Source: CAYFFV01 sp964342695
GTDB lineage: Bacteria > Acidobacteriota > Vicinamibacteria > Vicinamibacterales > UBA8438
Assembly (NCBI GenBank): GCA_964342695.1
Contig: CAYFFV010000003.1
Location: 54,556-118,555 of the forward strand
Length of the DNA stretch: 64,000 nt
Direction of reading: 5' to 3'
In this document: positions 1 to 9,055 of the stretch, piece after piece
How positions within the stretch are numbered: position 1 is the first letter of the stretch
How the letters are laid out: every line of letters begins with the position of its first letter
Made by a program: the position numbers and the translations under genes
Notes under the pieces: generated by a model
Database searches by the model: none
Told to the model about the DNA's origin: nothing
The model's input: only the letters and a program-made list of their open reading frames with translations

Positions 1-17
1 CAGGTTACAATGTTGGT

Positions 18-2924
18 TTGGTGACTTCTTTTTTTTCTACTTCTTTGAGACAGCACATGCTCGGAGTTATTGCCAGTGTATTGCTCTGTACTGGTAGCGC
101 TGTTGCCCAGGGTCAGCAATCGGAAGATGGTGAGCCGAGAGGGTTCCGATCGAGCACGATTGCGGTCTTACCCTTAGCAAACATCTCTAATAATCCGTCA
201 GACGAGTCTATCGCGCTTGGTATCACAGAAACTATCGTTTCTGATCTCAAAGGATTTCCAAATTTTTCCGTCATAGATACGGCGGCATTCTTTCGCGAGG
301 AAAATAAGAGTACAGAGTTTTGGCGGCCGTATGAGTTAGAGGCTTACGATGCCGCAAGAGAGTTCGGTGTTGGCTGGGTCGTGTCTGGAGGGATTCAGCG
401 GCTAGGCGACGAACTGCGTGTGACGTTGCAAATCATCAATCTAACAACACAATTGTCTTACCAGGCTGTAAAAATAGATGGTTCGGTTGACTCTTTATTT
501 TCTTTGCAAGATGACATTGTCGAACAGTTGCGAATGCAGTTAGCAATTCTGGCTGGTTCCCCAGCTATTACTGCTGTTGAAGAGGGAGACGATCGCTCGG
601 AGGCTGAGAACATTCTTCACACTTCCGAAACGACCATGGAGGAAAAGGCGCCTCTATTTGGAGCGGAAAAGACAGAGTTGTCTGCAACCCATGGCACTCG
701 ATCTGCCGATAGTGAGCAGTTGTACAGCCCAGCCAGTATAAGGCCTTACCGGACAGAGATTGTTCCAGTCATCGACGGTGTTCTAGATGATAGAACATGG
801 CAAACCGCTGTTAAGGTAACGGACTTTGTTCAGCGTCAGCCACTCGATGGGGCTCCGGCCACTGAAAAGACTGAGGTTTATCTCGCTTACGATAGCTCAA
901 CAATTTACATTGGTATACACGCGCACTATCAAGATCCAGGAATCATGCGAGCGAATCGGGCTGATCGAGATCGCCCGATTGCTGATGATGCTGTTTTAGT
1001 GTATTTCGATCCGTTTCGTGATCAGCAGCGAGCATATGTTTTTGGCGTTAATGGTTACGGAGTGCAAAGCGATTCGATTTTAAATGCACGCTCTGGGGGT
1101 GGACGTGGACCAGGCCGTGGGTTTGGTGGAATGCATAGAAACGGACCGGGTGGTGCGCCGCGTGGCGATATGTCTTGGGATGCGTTATATCACTCAGCTG
1201 GTCAGATTGTCGAAGATGGTTTCACGGCCGAGCTAGCCATACCATTTAAAAGCCTTCGATACCCCCAACGTGGGTCTGCCGCGTTACACGAATGGGGCTT
1301 CCAAATTGCACGAACTATTCGAGGCAAAGATGAAAGCGTGGTTTGGGCACCCGTATCTCGTAATGTTGCTGGATTTTTGACCCAAATGGGAATTTTGGAA
1401 GGTATGACCGGATTATCGACGAGTCGTAATATTGAGATTTTACCGACCTTCACAGCGGTGCAGTTTGGTTCGCTCGACGCTGACTCGAAGACCTTTGTGA
1501 ACAAAGATCCTGAACCGGAGGGTGGGTTCAATCTAAAGTACGGGCTAACTTCTAACCTGACCGCTGACTTCACATACAATCCAGATTTTTCGCAGATTGA
1601 AACAGATCAACCGCAAATAGAGCTAAACCAACGGTTTGAATTATTTTTTCCTGAGCTCCGACCATTTTTTCTTGAAGGAGCTGAAATTTTTCAATTCAGA
1701 GGACCAGTGAATCTTGTGCATACGCGGACTATCGTGGATCCTGAATACGGCGGAAAATTAACTGGAAAAGTTGGAAATACAACCATTGGTGTGTTGTATG
1801 CCAATGACGAGGCTGCTGGAAATCTTGAAGATTCGAGTGATGCTACATTTGGTCAAGCGGCACAGACATTTATAGGCCGACTACGTTATGACCTTTATGC
1901 CGAATCGTATATCGGTGCTTTAGTCACTGATCGAGAATTTATGGATGGGTACAATCGAGTTGCAGGAATCGACAGCAATTTTCGCTTAGGGGACACGCAT
2001 TCATTTGGGGTTCGGGCAGTTGGAAGCAAGGACCGAGACCTTCATGGTCTTGAAACGTCTGGCTATTTGCTCAATGCCAGTTTTCAAAAGAATGGACGTA
2101 ATCTGACTTACGCATTTGGTTGGTACAATCTGTCTCCCGACTTCAAGACCGATGTTGGTTTCGTAGAGCGGACCGATCAACGGTGGACGTTAGGTACAGT
2201 CTCTTATCGATGGTGGCCAGAAGGCTGGCTTATAAACTGGGGACCGCATTTCACTTACACACGGGCCAGCAATTTTGACGGTGTGTTGGAAGATGAGAGC
2301 ACAAGCGGAGGATTTGGATTCCGGTTTGCCAAGAACATCACAGTCAACACAAACATTGATCGGGTAATGGAACGATTTGGCGGTTTTAATTTTGACAAAA
2401 CACGATATAGCACTTTTGCTACAGTCAGCACGAACAGGCGCATCGCTTTTGGTGGAGGTTTTAATCGTGGCGATCAAATTTTTTTTGATGAGGAAAATCC
2501 ATATCTTGGGTTTGATATGGGCTGGAATCTTTTCGTCAATGCACGTCCTTTTACACGCCTAAACTCAAATATAAATGTGTTTACAAATAGGTTTATTGAC
2601 AGATTAAATAACGACACACCCGTCTTTGATGTGAAAATTCTTCGCGCCCTAACTACTTATCAATTTACGAATCGTTTACTTGTAAGAAATATTAGTGAGT
2701 ACAACAGTTTTGATAAAAAGTTTGGTTTTAATTTTCTGATTACTTACAGACTTAATGCGGGAACGGTGTTTTACGCAGGATATGATGATCGATATCAAAG
2801 GGGAAATAAAATCGAACGAGATTTAGACGGAAATGGTATTAATGATCGGTTGTTTCAATCCAATGATCTCCAGCGAACCAACCGAGCCGTTTTCGTGAAG
2901 CTTCAGTATCTATTCCGATATTAG
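18..2924 (+). CDS. TolB-N-like domain fused to CBM9-like/DUF5916 outer-membrane protein
   Basis: A 968-residue exported protein with three visible parts. A hydrophobic signal region (about residues 14-31, ending AVAQ) is followed by a TolB-N/FlgO-like domain (about 46-185; IAVLPLANIS start, then VVSGGIQRLGDELRVT and a VKIDGS strand). Next come a CBM9-like domain (about 242-415; VIDGVLDD and AIPFKSLRYP) and a long DUF5916-type beta-barrel (about 465-968) ending in the aromatic LFRY typical of outer-membrane barrels. A Gly/Arg-rich loop sits at about 358-384. The frame is open to the window edge, so the start is uncertain: TTG at 18, GTG at 21 or ATG at 57 are possible. The paralogue at 29445-31772 has the last two parts but not the TolB-N-like domain. 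The family's usual role is unknown; uptake or sensing of a polymer is only a guess. Confidence 0.85.
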   Translation: MVTSFFSTSLRQHMLGVIASVLLCTGSAVAQGQQSEDGEPRGFRSSTIAVLPLANISNNPSDESIALGITETIVSDLKGFPNFSVIDTAAFFREENKSTEFWRPYELEAYDAAREFGVGWVVSGGIQRLGDELRVTLQIINLTTQLSYQAVKIDGSVDSLFSLQDDIVEQLRMQLAILAGSPAITAVEEGDDRSEAENILHTSETTMEEKAPLFGAEKTELSATHGTRSADSEQLYSPASIRPYRTEIVPVIDGVLDDRTWQTAVKVTDFVQRQPLDGAPATEKTEVYLAYDSSTIYIGIHAHYQDPGIMRANRADRDRPIADDAVLVYFDPFRDQQRAYVFGVNGYGVQSDSILNARSGGGRGPGRGFGGMHRNGPGGAPRGDMSWDALYHSAGQIVEDGFTAELAIPFKSLRYPQRGSAALHEWGFQIARTIRGKDESVVWAPVSRNVAGFLTQMGILEGMTGLSTSRNIEILPTFTAVQFGSLDADSKTFVNKDPEPEGGFNLKYGLTSNLTADFTYNPDFSQIETDQPQIELNQRFELFFPELRPFFLEGAEIFQFRGPVNLVHTRTIVDPEYGGKLTGKVGNTTIGVLYANDEAAGNLEDSSDATFGQAAQTFIGRLRYDLYAESYIGALVTDREFMDGYNRVAGIDSNFRLGDTHSFGVRAVGSKDRDLHGLETSGYLLNASFQKNGRNLTYAFGWYNLSPDFKTDVGFVERTDQRWTLGTVSYRWWPEGWLINWGPHFTYTRASNFDGVLEDESTSGGFGFRFAKNITVNTNIDRVMERFGGFNFDKTRYSTFATVSTNRRIAFGGGFNRGDQIFFDEENPYLGFDMGWNLFVNARPFTRLNSNINVFTNRFIDRLNNDTPVFDVKILRALTTYQFTNRLLVRNISEYNSFDKKFGFNFLITYRLNAGTVFYAGYDDRYQRGNKIERDLDGNGINDRLFQSNDLQRTNRAVFVKLQYLFRY

Positions 2925-3007
2925 CTTCTTTCAAGGCACAATGACGGATTCGCATGTTATCGTAAGGGGCTTACAGGCGGTTTAAGGTGTTGTGCGGAAC
3001 CGCTGAT

Positions 3008-3100
3008 GGTGAGGTGGCCGAGCGGCTGAAGGCGGCGGTTTGCTAAACCGTTGTAGGGTTTATAGCTCTACCCAGGGTTCGAATCCCTGCCTCACCGCCA
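3008..3100 (+). tRNA. tRNA-Ser (anticodon GCU)
   Basis: A type II tRNA with an encoded CCA. The acceptor stem GGTGAGG (3008-3014) pairs with CCTCACC (3090-3096), with G73 at 3097 and CCA at 3098-3100. The anticodon stem 3035-3039/3047-3051 holds the loop TTGCTAA with anticodon GCT at 3042-3044. The T arm has the GTTCGAATC core. A long variable arm of the serine type lies between the anticodon and T arms. It lies in the gap between two protein genes and is probably transcribed on its own. Confidence 0.97.
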
Positions 3101-3205
3101 TATTCTTTCATTCGTAATTAATGCTGAACTTAAGTTTAACCTGTTGAAAACCGGGCCATCGCAGGATATTGTCTCGTGAGATTTGGCGTATTGAAGGGAG
3201 TGATC

Positions 3206-4177
3206 GTGTTGACAAGGATGCTAATGACATTCGTTCTTATCGGAAGTTTTTCAGTCTTACTCCAAGGACAGGATGGAATTCCTCGAACAGCGTGGGGTGA
3301 TCCGGATTTACAAGGTATTTGGGGTGCCGGTTATATTCTGACCCCACTTGAGCGTCCAGATGAATTTGAAGGACGAGAATTCCTGACGGATGATGAAGTC
3401 GCGGCAATAGAAGGGGGTGCGGCGGGTCCGGGGCGCGATCAACGGGCTGAAGTTGGTTCGGTAGCCGACGTAGAGGGAGCGTATAACGATGCTTACAGTG
3501 GGCGTGGAAGAAGTGTGATCCGAACAAGGCGGACTTCCTTAATCATTGATCCTCCAGATGGAAAGATTCCTTATACGCGCGAAGGCAGAGCTAAGCGTGA
3601 GGCAGAAGTTGCTGAGTTTGATCGGATCCGAGACAGGGCACACCATCCAGAAGATCAACAAGACGATCGTTGTGAAGGGATCACGCTACCAATTGATTAT
3701 GGTAGCGCCCGAGTGTCAGGTGGTCATAGCCGGGTTGTCCAAAGTCCAGGAGTAGTGTCTTTTTATCATGAATCTGGTCATCAGGGAGGTCAGTACCGTG
3801 ATGTTGCGCTCGATGGCCGACCTCATCCACCCGAACACATCCGACAATGGTTCGGCCACTCAGTTGGTTATTGGGAGGATGAAACATTGGTTGTTGACGC
3901 AACAAATTTTAGTAATAAAACGACCTTTCATGGGTCCCGCGAGGGACTTCACATTGTTGAACGTTTTACTCGCATTGAATCAGATCTTTTGTTGTACCAA
4001 GTTACCATTGAGGATCCGACCACGTTTTCTCAACCGTGGACTATTGAGGTGCCACTTAATTTGCTTGACAACAAAATGAATCAAATTTATGAGTCGGCAT
4101 GTCAGGAAGGTAATTATTCAATGACACAGATTCTTGCGGGTGAACGTGAGTTGGAGCGACAAGGGCGCGCGCGCTGA
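3206..4177 (+). CDS. Secreted PDLQGIW-family protein of unknown function
   Basis: An exported protein of about 323 residues. GTG at 3206 is chosen because AAGGGAG lies five bases upstream; the open frame extends to GTG 3176. A hydrophobic leader is followed by the mature start near QDGIPRTAWGDPDLQGIW. This motif recurs in the partial fusion protein at 62827. The C-terminal half has a GYWEDETLVVDATNF segment and a QPWTIEVPL segment that match the protein at 61975-62799. The family is common in Acidobacteriota-like genomes, but I know of no assigned function. There is no recognisable catalytic motif. The gene follows tRNA-Ser and precedes a secreted alpha/beta hydrolase by 78 bases. Confidence 0.8.
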   Translation: MLTRMLMTFVLIGSFSVLLQGQDGIPRTAWGDPDLQGIWGAGYILTPLERPDEFEGREFLTDDEVAAIEGGAAGPGRDQRAEVGSVADVEGAYNDAYSGRGRSVIRTRRTSLIIDPPDGKIPYTREGRAKREAEVAEFDRIRDRAHHPEDQQDDRCEGITLPIDYGSARVSGGHSRVVQSPGVVSFYHESGHQGGQYRDVALDGRPHPPEHIRQWFGHSVGYWEDETLVVDATNFSNKTTFHGSREGLHIVERFTRIESDLLLYQVTIEDPTTFSQPWTIEVPLNLLDNKMNQIYESACQEGNYSMTQILAGERELERQGRAR

Positions 4178-4255
4178 GTCTACTGATGAAATAATTACCA
4201 GAGGGTTGGTATTGAATAATCTTGGGGTCATTGTTCTTTGCGGGAGGATTAGCGG

Positions 4256-6343
4256 ATGGAATGGCGAATATTAATGCGGTCTTTAATTTGTACAACAGTG
4301 TTAATGATTCTCTTCCCATCGATGGTTGATGCTCGCGTTGTGCGGTTTGTGGTCGAGGAGCGCCGAGTTTTTGCTGAGGGAAAAGAGTTTGGTACGGTTG
4401 GTCCATATGAGCGACTGGACGGCACTGTATATATGGAGGTGGATCCAGATGATCCTCTCAATGCGGTCATTGTAAATTTGGATAAGACCGTTCTGAACGA
4501 GCGTGGGAACGTTGAATTCAGCACAACGTTTTACATGCTCAAACCAGTCGATATTGCGCGAGGTAACGGGAAGATCTTTTACGGAATTAACAATCGCGGT
4601 AATAAACTTGAAAGTGGTTTACGATGGCATTACGTGCCGGCAAGCAACGATCCGATTTCTTCTGAAGATGCTGGCGACGGTTTTCTATTTCGTCTTGGCT
4701 ATACTATCGTTGACGCAGGATGGCAGGGAGATGTAGCAGAGGGGAACGACCGACTTTTCCCCGATTTGCCTATTGCCCGAGCCGCGGATGGATCTCCTTT
4801 CGTTGCATCAATCCGGGTAGAACTATCTGATCGGGGAATTCCGGAAGAAGGAACGTTTACACTGCCCTTAAAGGGAAGTCCTCGTTTTCGTTCCTATCCC
4901 ACAGCCGATTTTGATACGACGAAATCTTCATTGACTTTTCGAACGGAGGTTGATGGTTATAAAACCATTATTCCATCCGATCAGTGGGCGTTTGGTCGTT
5001 GTCCTCTTGGACGGAGCAGCCTGGAACCATCGGAGACTGATATTTGTGTGTTTGACGGGTTGCGGCCAGATCGATTGTACGAACTTATCTATCCTGCTAA
5101 GAATCCAATGGTCATGGGTTTAGGATACGCGGTTACCCGTGATGTGGCATCGTTCCTTCGGAACCGAACCGTTGATGACGCAGGTAATTCAAATCCGATT
5201 GCTCGAGATTCAACAGAGGTGGGAATATCTAGGGTGTATGGATCGGGCTCCTCTTCCACCGGAATGTATTTACGTGATTTTCTCTATCTTGGTTTTAATG
5301 AAGATGAGCAACATAGAAAAGTCTTCGATGCGGTCAACATTCAAATACCTGGGTCACATCGGCTATTTGCAAATGTAGCATTTGCAGATCCAAATACATA
5401 TTCCAGACAAGATGATAGGCATCATTTTCTGTCGACTTCATATCCTCCCATGCAATATGGAGTAATTACTGATCCCTTAACAGGTATTCGAGACGGTATT
5501 TTAAAGCGGCCAGAAACTGACCCACTTGTTTTTCACACTGACACTGAAAATGAATTCTGGACAATGAAAGCCTCGCTCAATATTCATGATGGTCTTGGTC
5601 GGCCGATCTTTGTTCCGGATAATGTACGCCTCTATTTACTTTCTAACTTTCAACATAGCGGTGGTAATCCTCATCTAAGAGTGCCCGGACCACCGGGAAT
5701 GTGTGCAAACCCCACAAATCCAAACTATAACGGGCCGACCAATCGCGCGTTGTTGATGGCGCTAGATGCTTGGGCTGATCGTGGCGTAGAACCTCCACCA
5801 AATCGTTATCCTCAAGTTGAGAACGGCACCTTGGTTTCTCTAGAGGAATATTTGGACCGTTTTCCTGAAATTCCTGGAGCAGCATTGACCGGAGTTGTTA
5901 CTGAATTATCATTGCTCAATTTTGGTCCATGGTTTGGCTCAACCGGAGGAATATTGACCCAGCTTCCACCCGGGCTTGGTCCTGCGTATACAGTTCTAGT
6001 GCCGACCGCGGATGCAGATGGACTGAATCCCGTTGGTATTCGTCCCATGGAAGTCCGAGCACCTTTGGGTACTAACGTTGGCTGGAATGTGCGCGCTACA
6101 GGTCGGAGGCAGGGAAACTTGTGTGGCTTAGCCGGGTCGTTTTTTCCATTTGCTAAGACAAGAGCGGAACGACAAAGGACAGGTGATTCCCGTCTTTCAT
6201 TAGAAGAGCGTTATTCTAATCATCAAGGGTATGTTGATGCAGTTAGACATGCAGCTGAAGAACTTATGCAAGAGAGATTTCTATTGCAAGAAGATGTTAA
6301 TCGTTTTATTCAAAGCGCCCAGGAAAGTGATGTTCTAAGATAA
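4256..6343 (+). CDS. Secreted alpha/beta hydrolase-domain protein (Abhydrolase_10 type)
   Basis: A 695-residue protein with an N-terminal signal peptide (ends near MVDAR). GGGAGG lies eight bases before the ATG. The overall sequence resembles the large 'alpha/beta hydrolase domain' family found in proteobacteria and acidobacteria. These proteins have an N-terminal beta-rich part beginning GPYERLDG and a central hydrolase core. The nucleophile elbow is probably GSSSTG at residues 331-336, with Ser333 as nucleophile; many relatives have GxSQSGR here. It is followed by the family-typical YLRDFLYLGFNED. The substrate is unknown; an ester is likely from the fold. It lies between two other exported proteins on the same strand. 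Confidence 0.8.
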   Translation: MEWRILMRSLICTTVLMILFPSMVDARVVRFVVEERRVFAEGKEFGTVGPYERLDGTVYMEVDPDDPLNAVIVNLDKTVLNERGNVEFSTTFYMLKPVDIARGNGKIFYGINNRGNKLESGLRWHYVPASNDPISSEDAGDGFLFRLGYTIVDAGWQGDVAEGNDRLFPDLPIARAADGSPFVASIRVELSDRGIPEEGTFTLPLKGSPRFRSYPTADFDTTKSSLTFRTEVDGYKTIIPSDQWAFGRCPLGRSSLEPSETDICVFDGLRPDRLYELIYPAKNPMVMGLGYAVTRDVASFLRNRTVDDAGNSNPIARDSTEVGISRVYGSGSSSTGMYLRDFLYLGFNEDEQHRKVFDAVNIQIPGSHRLFANVAFADPNTYSRQDDRHHFLSTSYPPMQYGVITDPLTGIRDGILKRPETDPLVFHTDTENEFWTMKASLNIHDGLGRPIFVPDNVRLYLLSNFQHSGGNPHLRVPGPPGMCANPTNPNYNGPTNRALLMALDAWADRGVEPPPNRYPQVENGTLVSLEEYLDRFPEIPGAALTGVVTELSLLNFGPWFGSTGGILTQLPPGLGPAYTVLVPTADADGLNPVGIRPMEVRAPLGTNVGWNVRATGRRQGNLCGLAGSFFPFAKTRAERQRTGDSRLSLEERYSNHQGYVDAVRHAAEELMQERFLLQEDVNRFIQSAQESDVLR

Positions 6344-6427
6344 ACATCTCTCGCGTTTATCCTTCATTTGTTAGGTGTTTTGCTTTGCCGATCCAGAATA
6401 GGTGGTATGCGAAAGGGAGGAATTGAC

Positions 6428-7588
6428 ATGCGTTACAGACTCGAACAATTTATGATGGGCTTGTTTATTGTTTTTTTAGCTACTGGTTCTCTGACAGCAC
6501 AGACTTCTACAGCAAGTTCTGGCGTGGGACCAACATTACAGTATTTATCCCCGATGAGTTTTGGTCCGGATGCTGTTTTATTTGCAGCCGATGCACAAGA
6601 AGTATTCATTTACGCTCTTGATCTTAGTGAACATGTCGTAGGCGGTGTGGCTGGTACTCAAAGTGTTCCGGATATAGATAAAAAAATTGCAGACCTGTTA
6701 GGCACTACCACAGGCAACATTGTCCTGACGGATTTGGCAGTGTATCCGAACACGGGCAACACCTTTATTTCTCTTATGCGAGGCAGTGATCCTGTTCTAT
6801 TACGCGTGGACGGTAGTGCGGATATTACGGTTGTTCCGCTTGATCAGGTTTCTTACACCAGAATCGGGCTGCCTAACCCTCCGGGTGAAACCACAGACAT
6901 GCTTCTTAAAGGCGGTCGGGGTATGCCTATTCCGAATTATCCGTCTAACCAAGTCGCGGAATATCCAATGAATTTATTTGGAGTCCAGACTATTACCGAT
7001 CTCGCCTATGTTGATGGACGTTTGTATGCGGCAGGTCTGTCCAATGAAGAATTCGCATCGAAATTGCGCTCAATCGCGTATCCCTTTACCAGTGTTGACG
7101 AAGGTACGAGTGTAGAAATCTGGCATGCACCGCATGATCAATTTGAAACTCGTTCACCTATCTATACTTTTGTTCCATATGAAATTAATGATGAACCACA
7201 TCTCATCGCGTCGTACTTATGTACACCATTAGTAAAGTTCCCAATTTCAAGTCTTCAACCTGGTGCAGATGTAAGAGGAGAGACCATTGCAGAGTTTGGC
7301 AGCGGGAACAGACCGCTGGACATGATTGTGTACCAGAAAAATGGCCAAGATTATTTACTAATGTCTAACAACAGGCATGGAGTCATGAAAATTCCGACGC
7401 AAGATTTTGGTTCCACCGAGAATTTGACAGGTATTGTGCCGGATGGTGCGACAGCGGGTGTTCCTTTTGAAAAGATCGATGCTTTACAAGGTGTTGAGCA
7501 ACTCGATCGTCTCGACATGGATCATGCGATTGTGCTTATTCGTTCAGACACTGATGTGCTAAGACTTGAAGTGGTAGATTTACCGTAA
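6428..7588 (+). CDS. Secreted beta-propeller-like protein, function unknown
   Basis: Starting at ATG 6428, which has GGGAGG seven bases upstream, the protein is 386 residues with a signal peptide ending near LTAQ. The open frame continues upstream to 6368 without another good ribosome site. The mature part consists of repeated short beta-strand units (VYPNTGNTFIS, TDLAYVDGRLYAAG, IVYQKNGQDYLLMSNN), as in six- or seven-bladed propellers. I see no PQQ-binding or protease motif. It lies 84 bases after the alpha/beta hydrolase and 45 bases before the Ig-like protein, so the three may be co-transcribed. I do not recognise a named family. Confidence 0.7.
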   Translation: MRYRLEQFMMGLFIVFLATGSLTAQTSTASSGVGPTLQYLSPMSFGPDAVLFAADAQEVFIYALDLSEHVVGGVAGTQSVPDIDKKIADLLGTTTGNIVLTDLAVYPNTGNTFISLMRGSDPVLLRVDGSADITVVPLDQVSYTRIGLPNPPGETTDMLLKGGRGMPIPNYPSNQVAEYPMNLFGVQTITDLAYVDGRLYAAGLSNEEFASKLRSIAYPFTSVDEGTSVEIWHAPHDQFETRSPIYTFVPYEINDEPHLIASYLCTPLVKFPISSLQPGADVRGETIAEFGSGNRPLDMIVYQKNGQDYLLMSNNRHGVMKIPTQDFGSTENLTGIVPDGATAGVPFEKIDALQGVEQLDRLDMDHAIVLIRSDTDVLRLEVVDLP

Positions 7589-7633
7589 CACCTCTGAAAT
7601 AGATTTTTTGAGGTTATCGTTAAGTATGCGAAG

Positions 7634-8839
7634 GTGGCTGTATTGTTGAGAGCCGTCCTACTTTTAGTTTGTGTTTCTGCTGGCAGTTTAGGTCAGGGTT
7701 TTTTCAGTTCTGTGCAGGCTGCCAGATCGGAAATATGGTTGGAGTTTGTGTCAGAAGATTCTGGCACGAGCATGGTGGAAGTGGCTGGCCTGAACCCAGC
7801 TGATCTCGTCGTGCTGGATCACGCTTCTCTATCGAATACTGAATGGCAACAAGTTTTTCGAGTTTTCATTGCCGATGATATTGATTCGGATCGGTTGCCA
7901 GTATTAGGCAAGTATTCGATTACTAATTTAACGATTCGCTTTACTCCCCTTTATCCTTTCGATCTAGGTCAGGATTACGATGTTGTCTTTAATCCGGCTG
8001 GATTTGTTTATCGAAAAGGTCTAAGTGTTGAATGGCCTACCGATACTTTGGTGAAAAGGTTTCATGTAAAAACGAGCGTTACAGTTCCATCTACAGCAAT
8101 TTTGGGTGTATTTCCTTCCGCCAAGGAGCTTCCTGAAAATCAGCTTAGGTTCTATGTTTTCTTTTCTGCTCCTATGGGTTTCAAAGGAGGTTCTGCCCAC
8201 GTTTCGCTTTTAGATTCCGATGGAAGTGTCATTCCTAACGCTTTTCTTCCTTTGGATGTTGCTTTGTGGAATAACGAACGCACTCGATACACGATGCTTT
8301 TTGACCCAGGTAGAGTCAAGACTGGCATCTTTCCCAATCAACAAGATGGTCGCCCACTTCAATCGGGAGAAAACTATACCTTAGTTATAGATCGGCACTG
8401 GGCAGATTCGAATGGAATTCCTTTAGTTGAGTCATATAAGAGAAGCTTTCAGGTTGTTCCTCCGGAGAAACGTCCCATTGTGCCGTCAGCTTGGAATCTA
8501 GAGGTGCCGAGGGCAGGTTCCGTTGATTCGCTGAAAGTATCATTTCTTAGATCTCTGGATTATGCGCTATTGCACCGTGCATTAGTGGTAATAAACAGTC
8601 ACGGAGAGGCAGTTCAAGGTGAGATGTTTGTTCAGAAGAATGAGACAGAGTGGTATTTTACTCCTGTCACACCGTGGTCTTATTCAGAATATCGACTGCT
8701 CATACTTCCCGTACTCGAAGACCCGAGCGGTAACAGAGTTAATCGTTCCTTTGAGGTTGAGTCGACGCAATCGATAATTGATAAACATGAAAGTTCTAGT
8801 CATCTTGCTTTTAGGCCGCGCCTAACGCAAGAACCCTGA
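7634..8839 (+). CDS. Secreted protein with SbsA-type Ig-like C-terminal region
   Basis: A 401-residue exported protein with a hydrophobic leader (RAVLLLVCVSAGSLGQG). It has no enzyme motif. The sequence is beta-rich throughout. The last 130 residues resemble bacterial Ig-like (SbsA) domains: a WYFTPVTPWSYSEYRLLI strand pair followed by LEDPSGNRVNRSFEV. Two or three such domains in tandem are plausible. The GTG start at 7634 is uncertain because no strong ribosome site precedes it. It is the last gene of a four-gene run of exported proteins; a structural or binding role at the cell surface is inferred only. Confidence 0.65.
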   Translation: MAVLLRAVLLLVCVSAGSLGQGFFSSVQAARSEIWLEFVSEDSGTSMVEVAGLNPADLVVLDHASLSNTEWQQVFRVFIADDIDSDRLPVLGKYSITNLTIRFTPLYPFDLGQDYDVVFNPAGFVYRKGLSVEWPTDTLVKRFHVKTSVTVPSTAILGVFPSAKELPENQLRFYVFFSAPMGFKGGSAHVSLLDSDGSVIPNAFLPLDVALWNNERTRYTMLFDPGRVKTGIFPNQQDGRPLQSGENYTLVIDRHWADSNGIPLVESYKRSFQVVPPEKRPIVPSAWNLEVPRAGSVDSLKVSFLRSLDYALLHRALVVINSHGEAVQGEMFVQKNETEWYFTPVTPWSYSEYRLLILPVLEDPSGNRVNRSFEVESTQSIIDKHESSSHLAFRPRLTQEP

Positions 8840-9055
8840 GGTCAAATTTTTGTTGTGATGATTTTTTTATTTCCAGAAAAACAGTGAAGAATTTCAAGTA
8901 TTAGTAGAACTGATATTAATCCAAATATCTGCAAATAAAACAATTACTTAGTCTTTGTTCCTCCCAGTCTTTACGGTGCATCATTACCAGGCGTGTCTTT
9001 CATTTAAATCCCGTATAAACTAGTCTCCTTAGTTCATTTATTCACATAAAAAAGT

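Noticed and set aside
7589..7633. ACCTC/GAGGT pair between two exported genes
   Set aside because: A 5-bp stem with the T run inside the loop; not a credible terminator.
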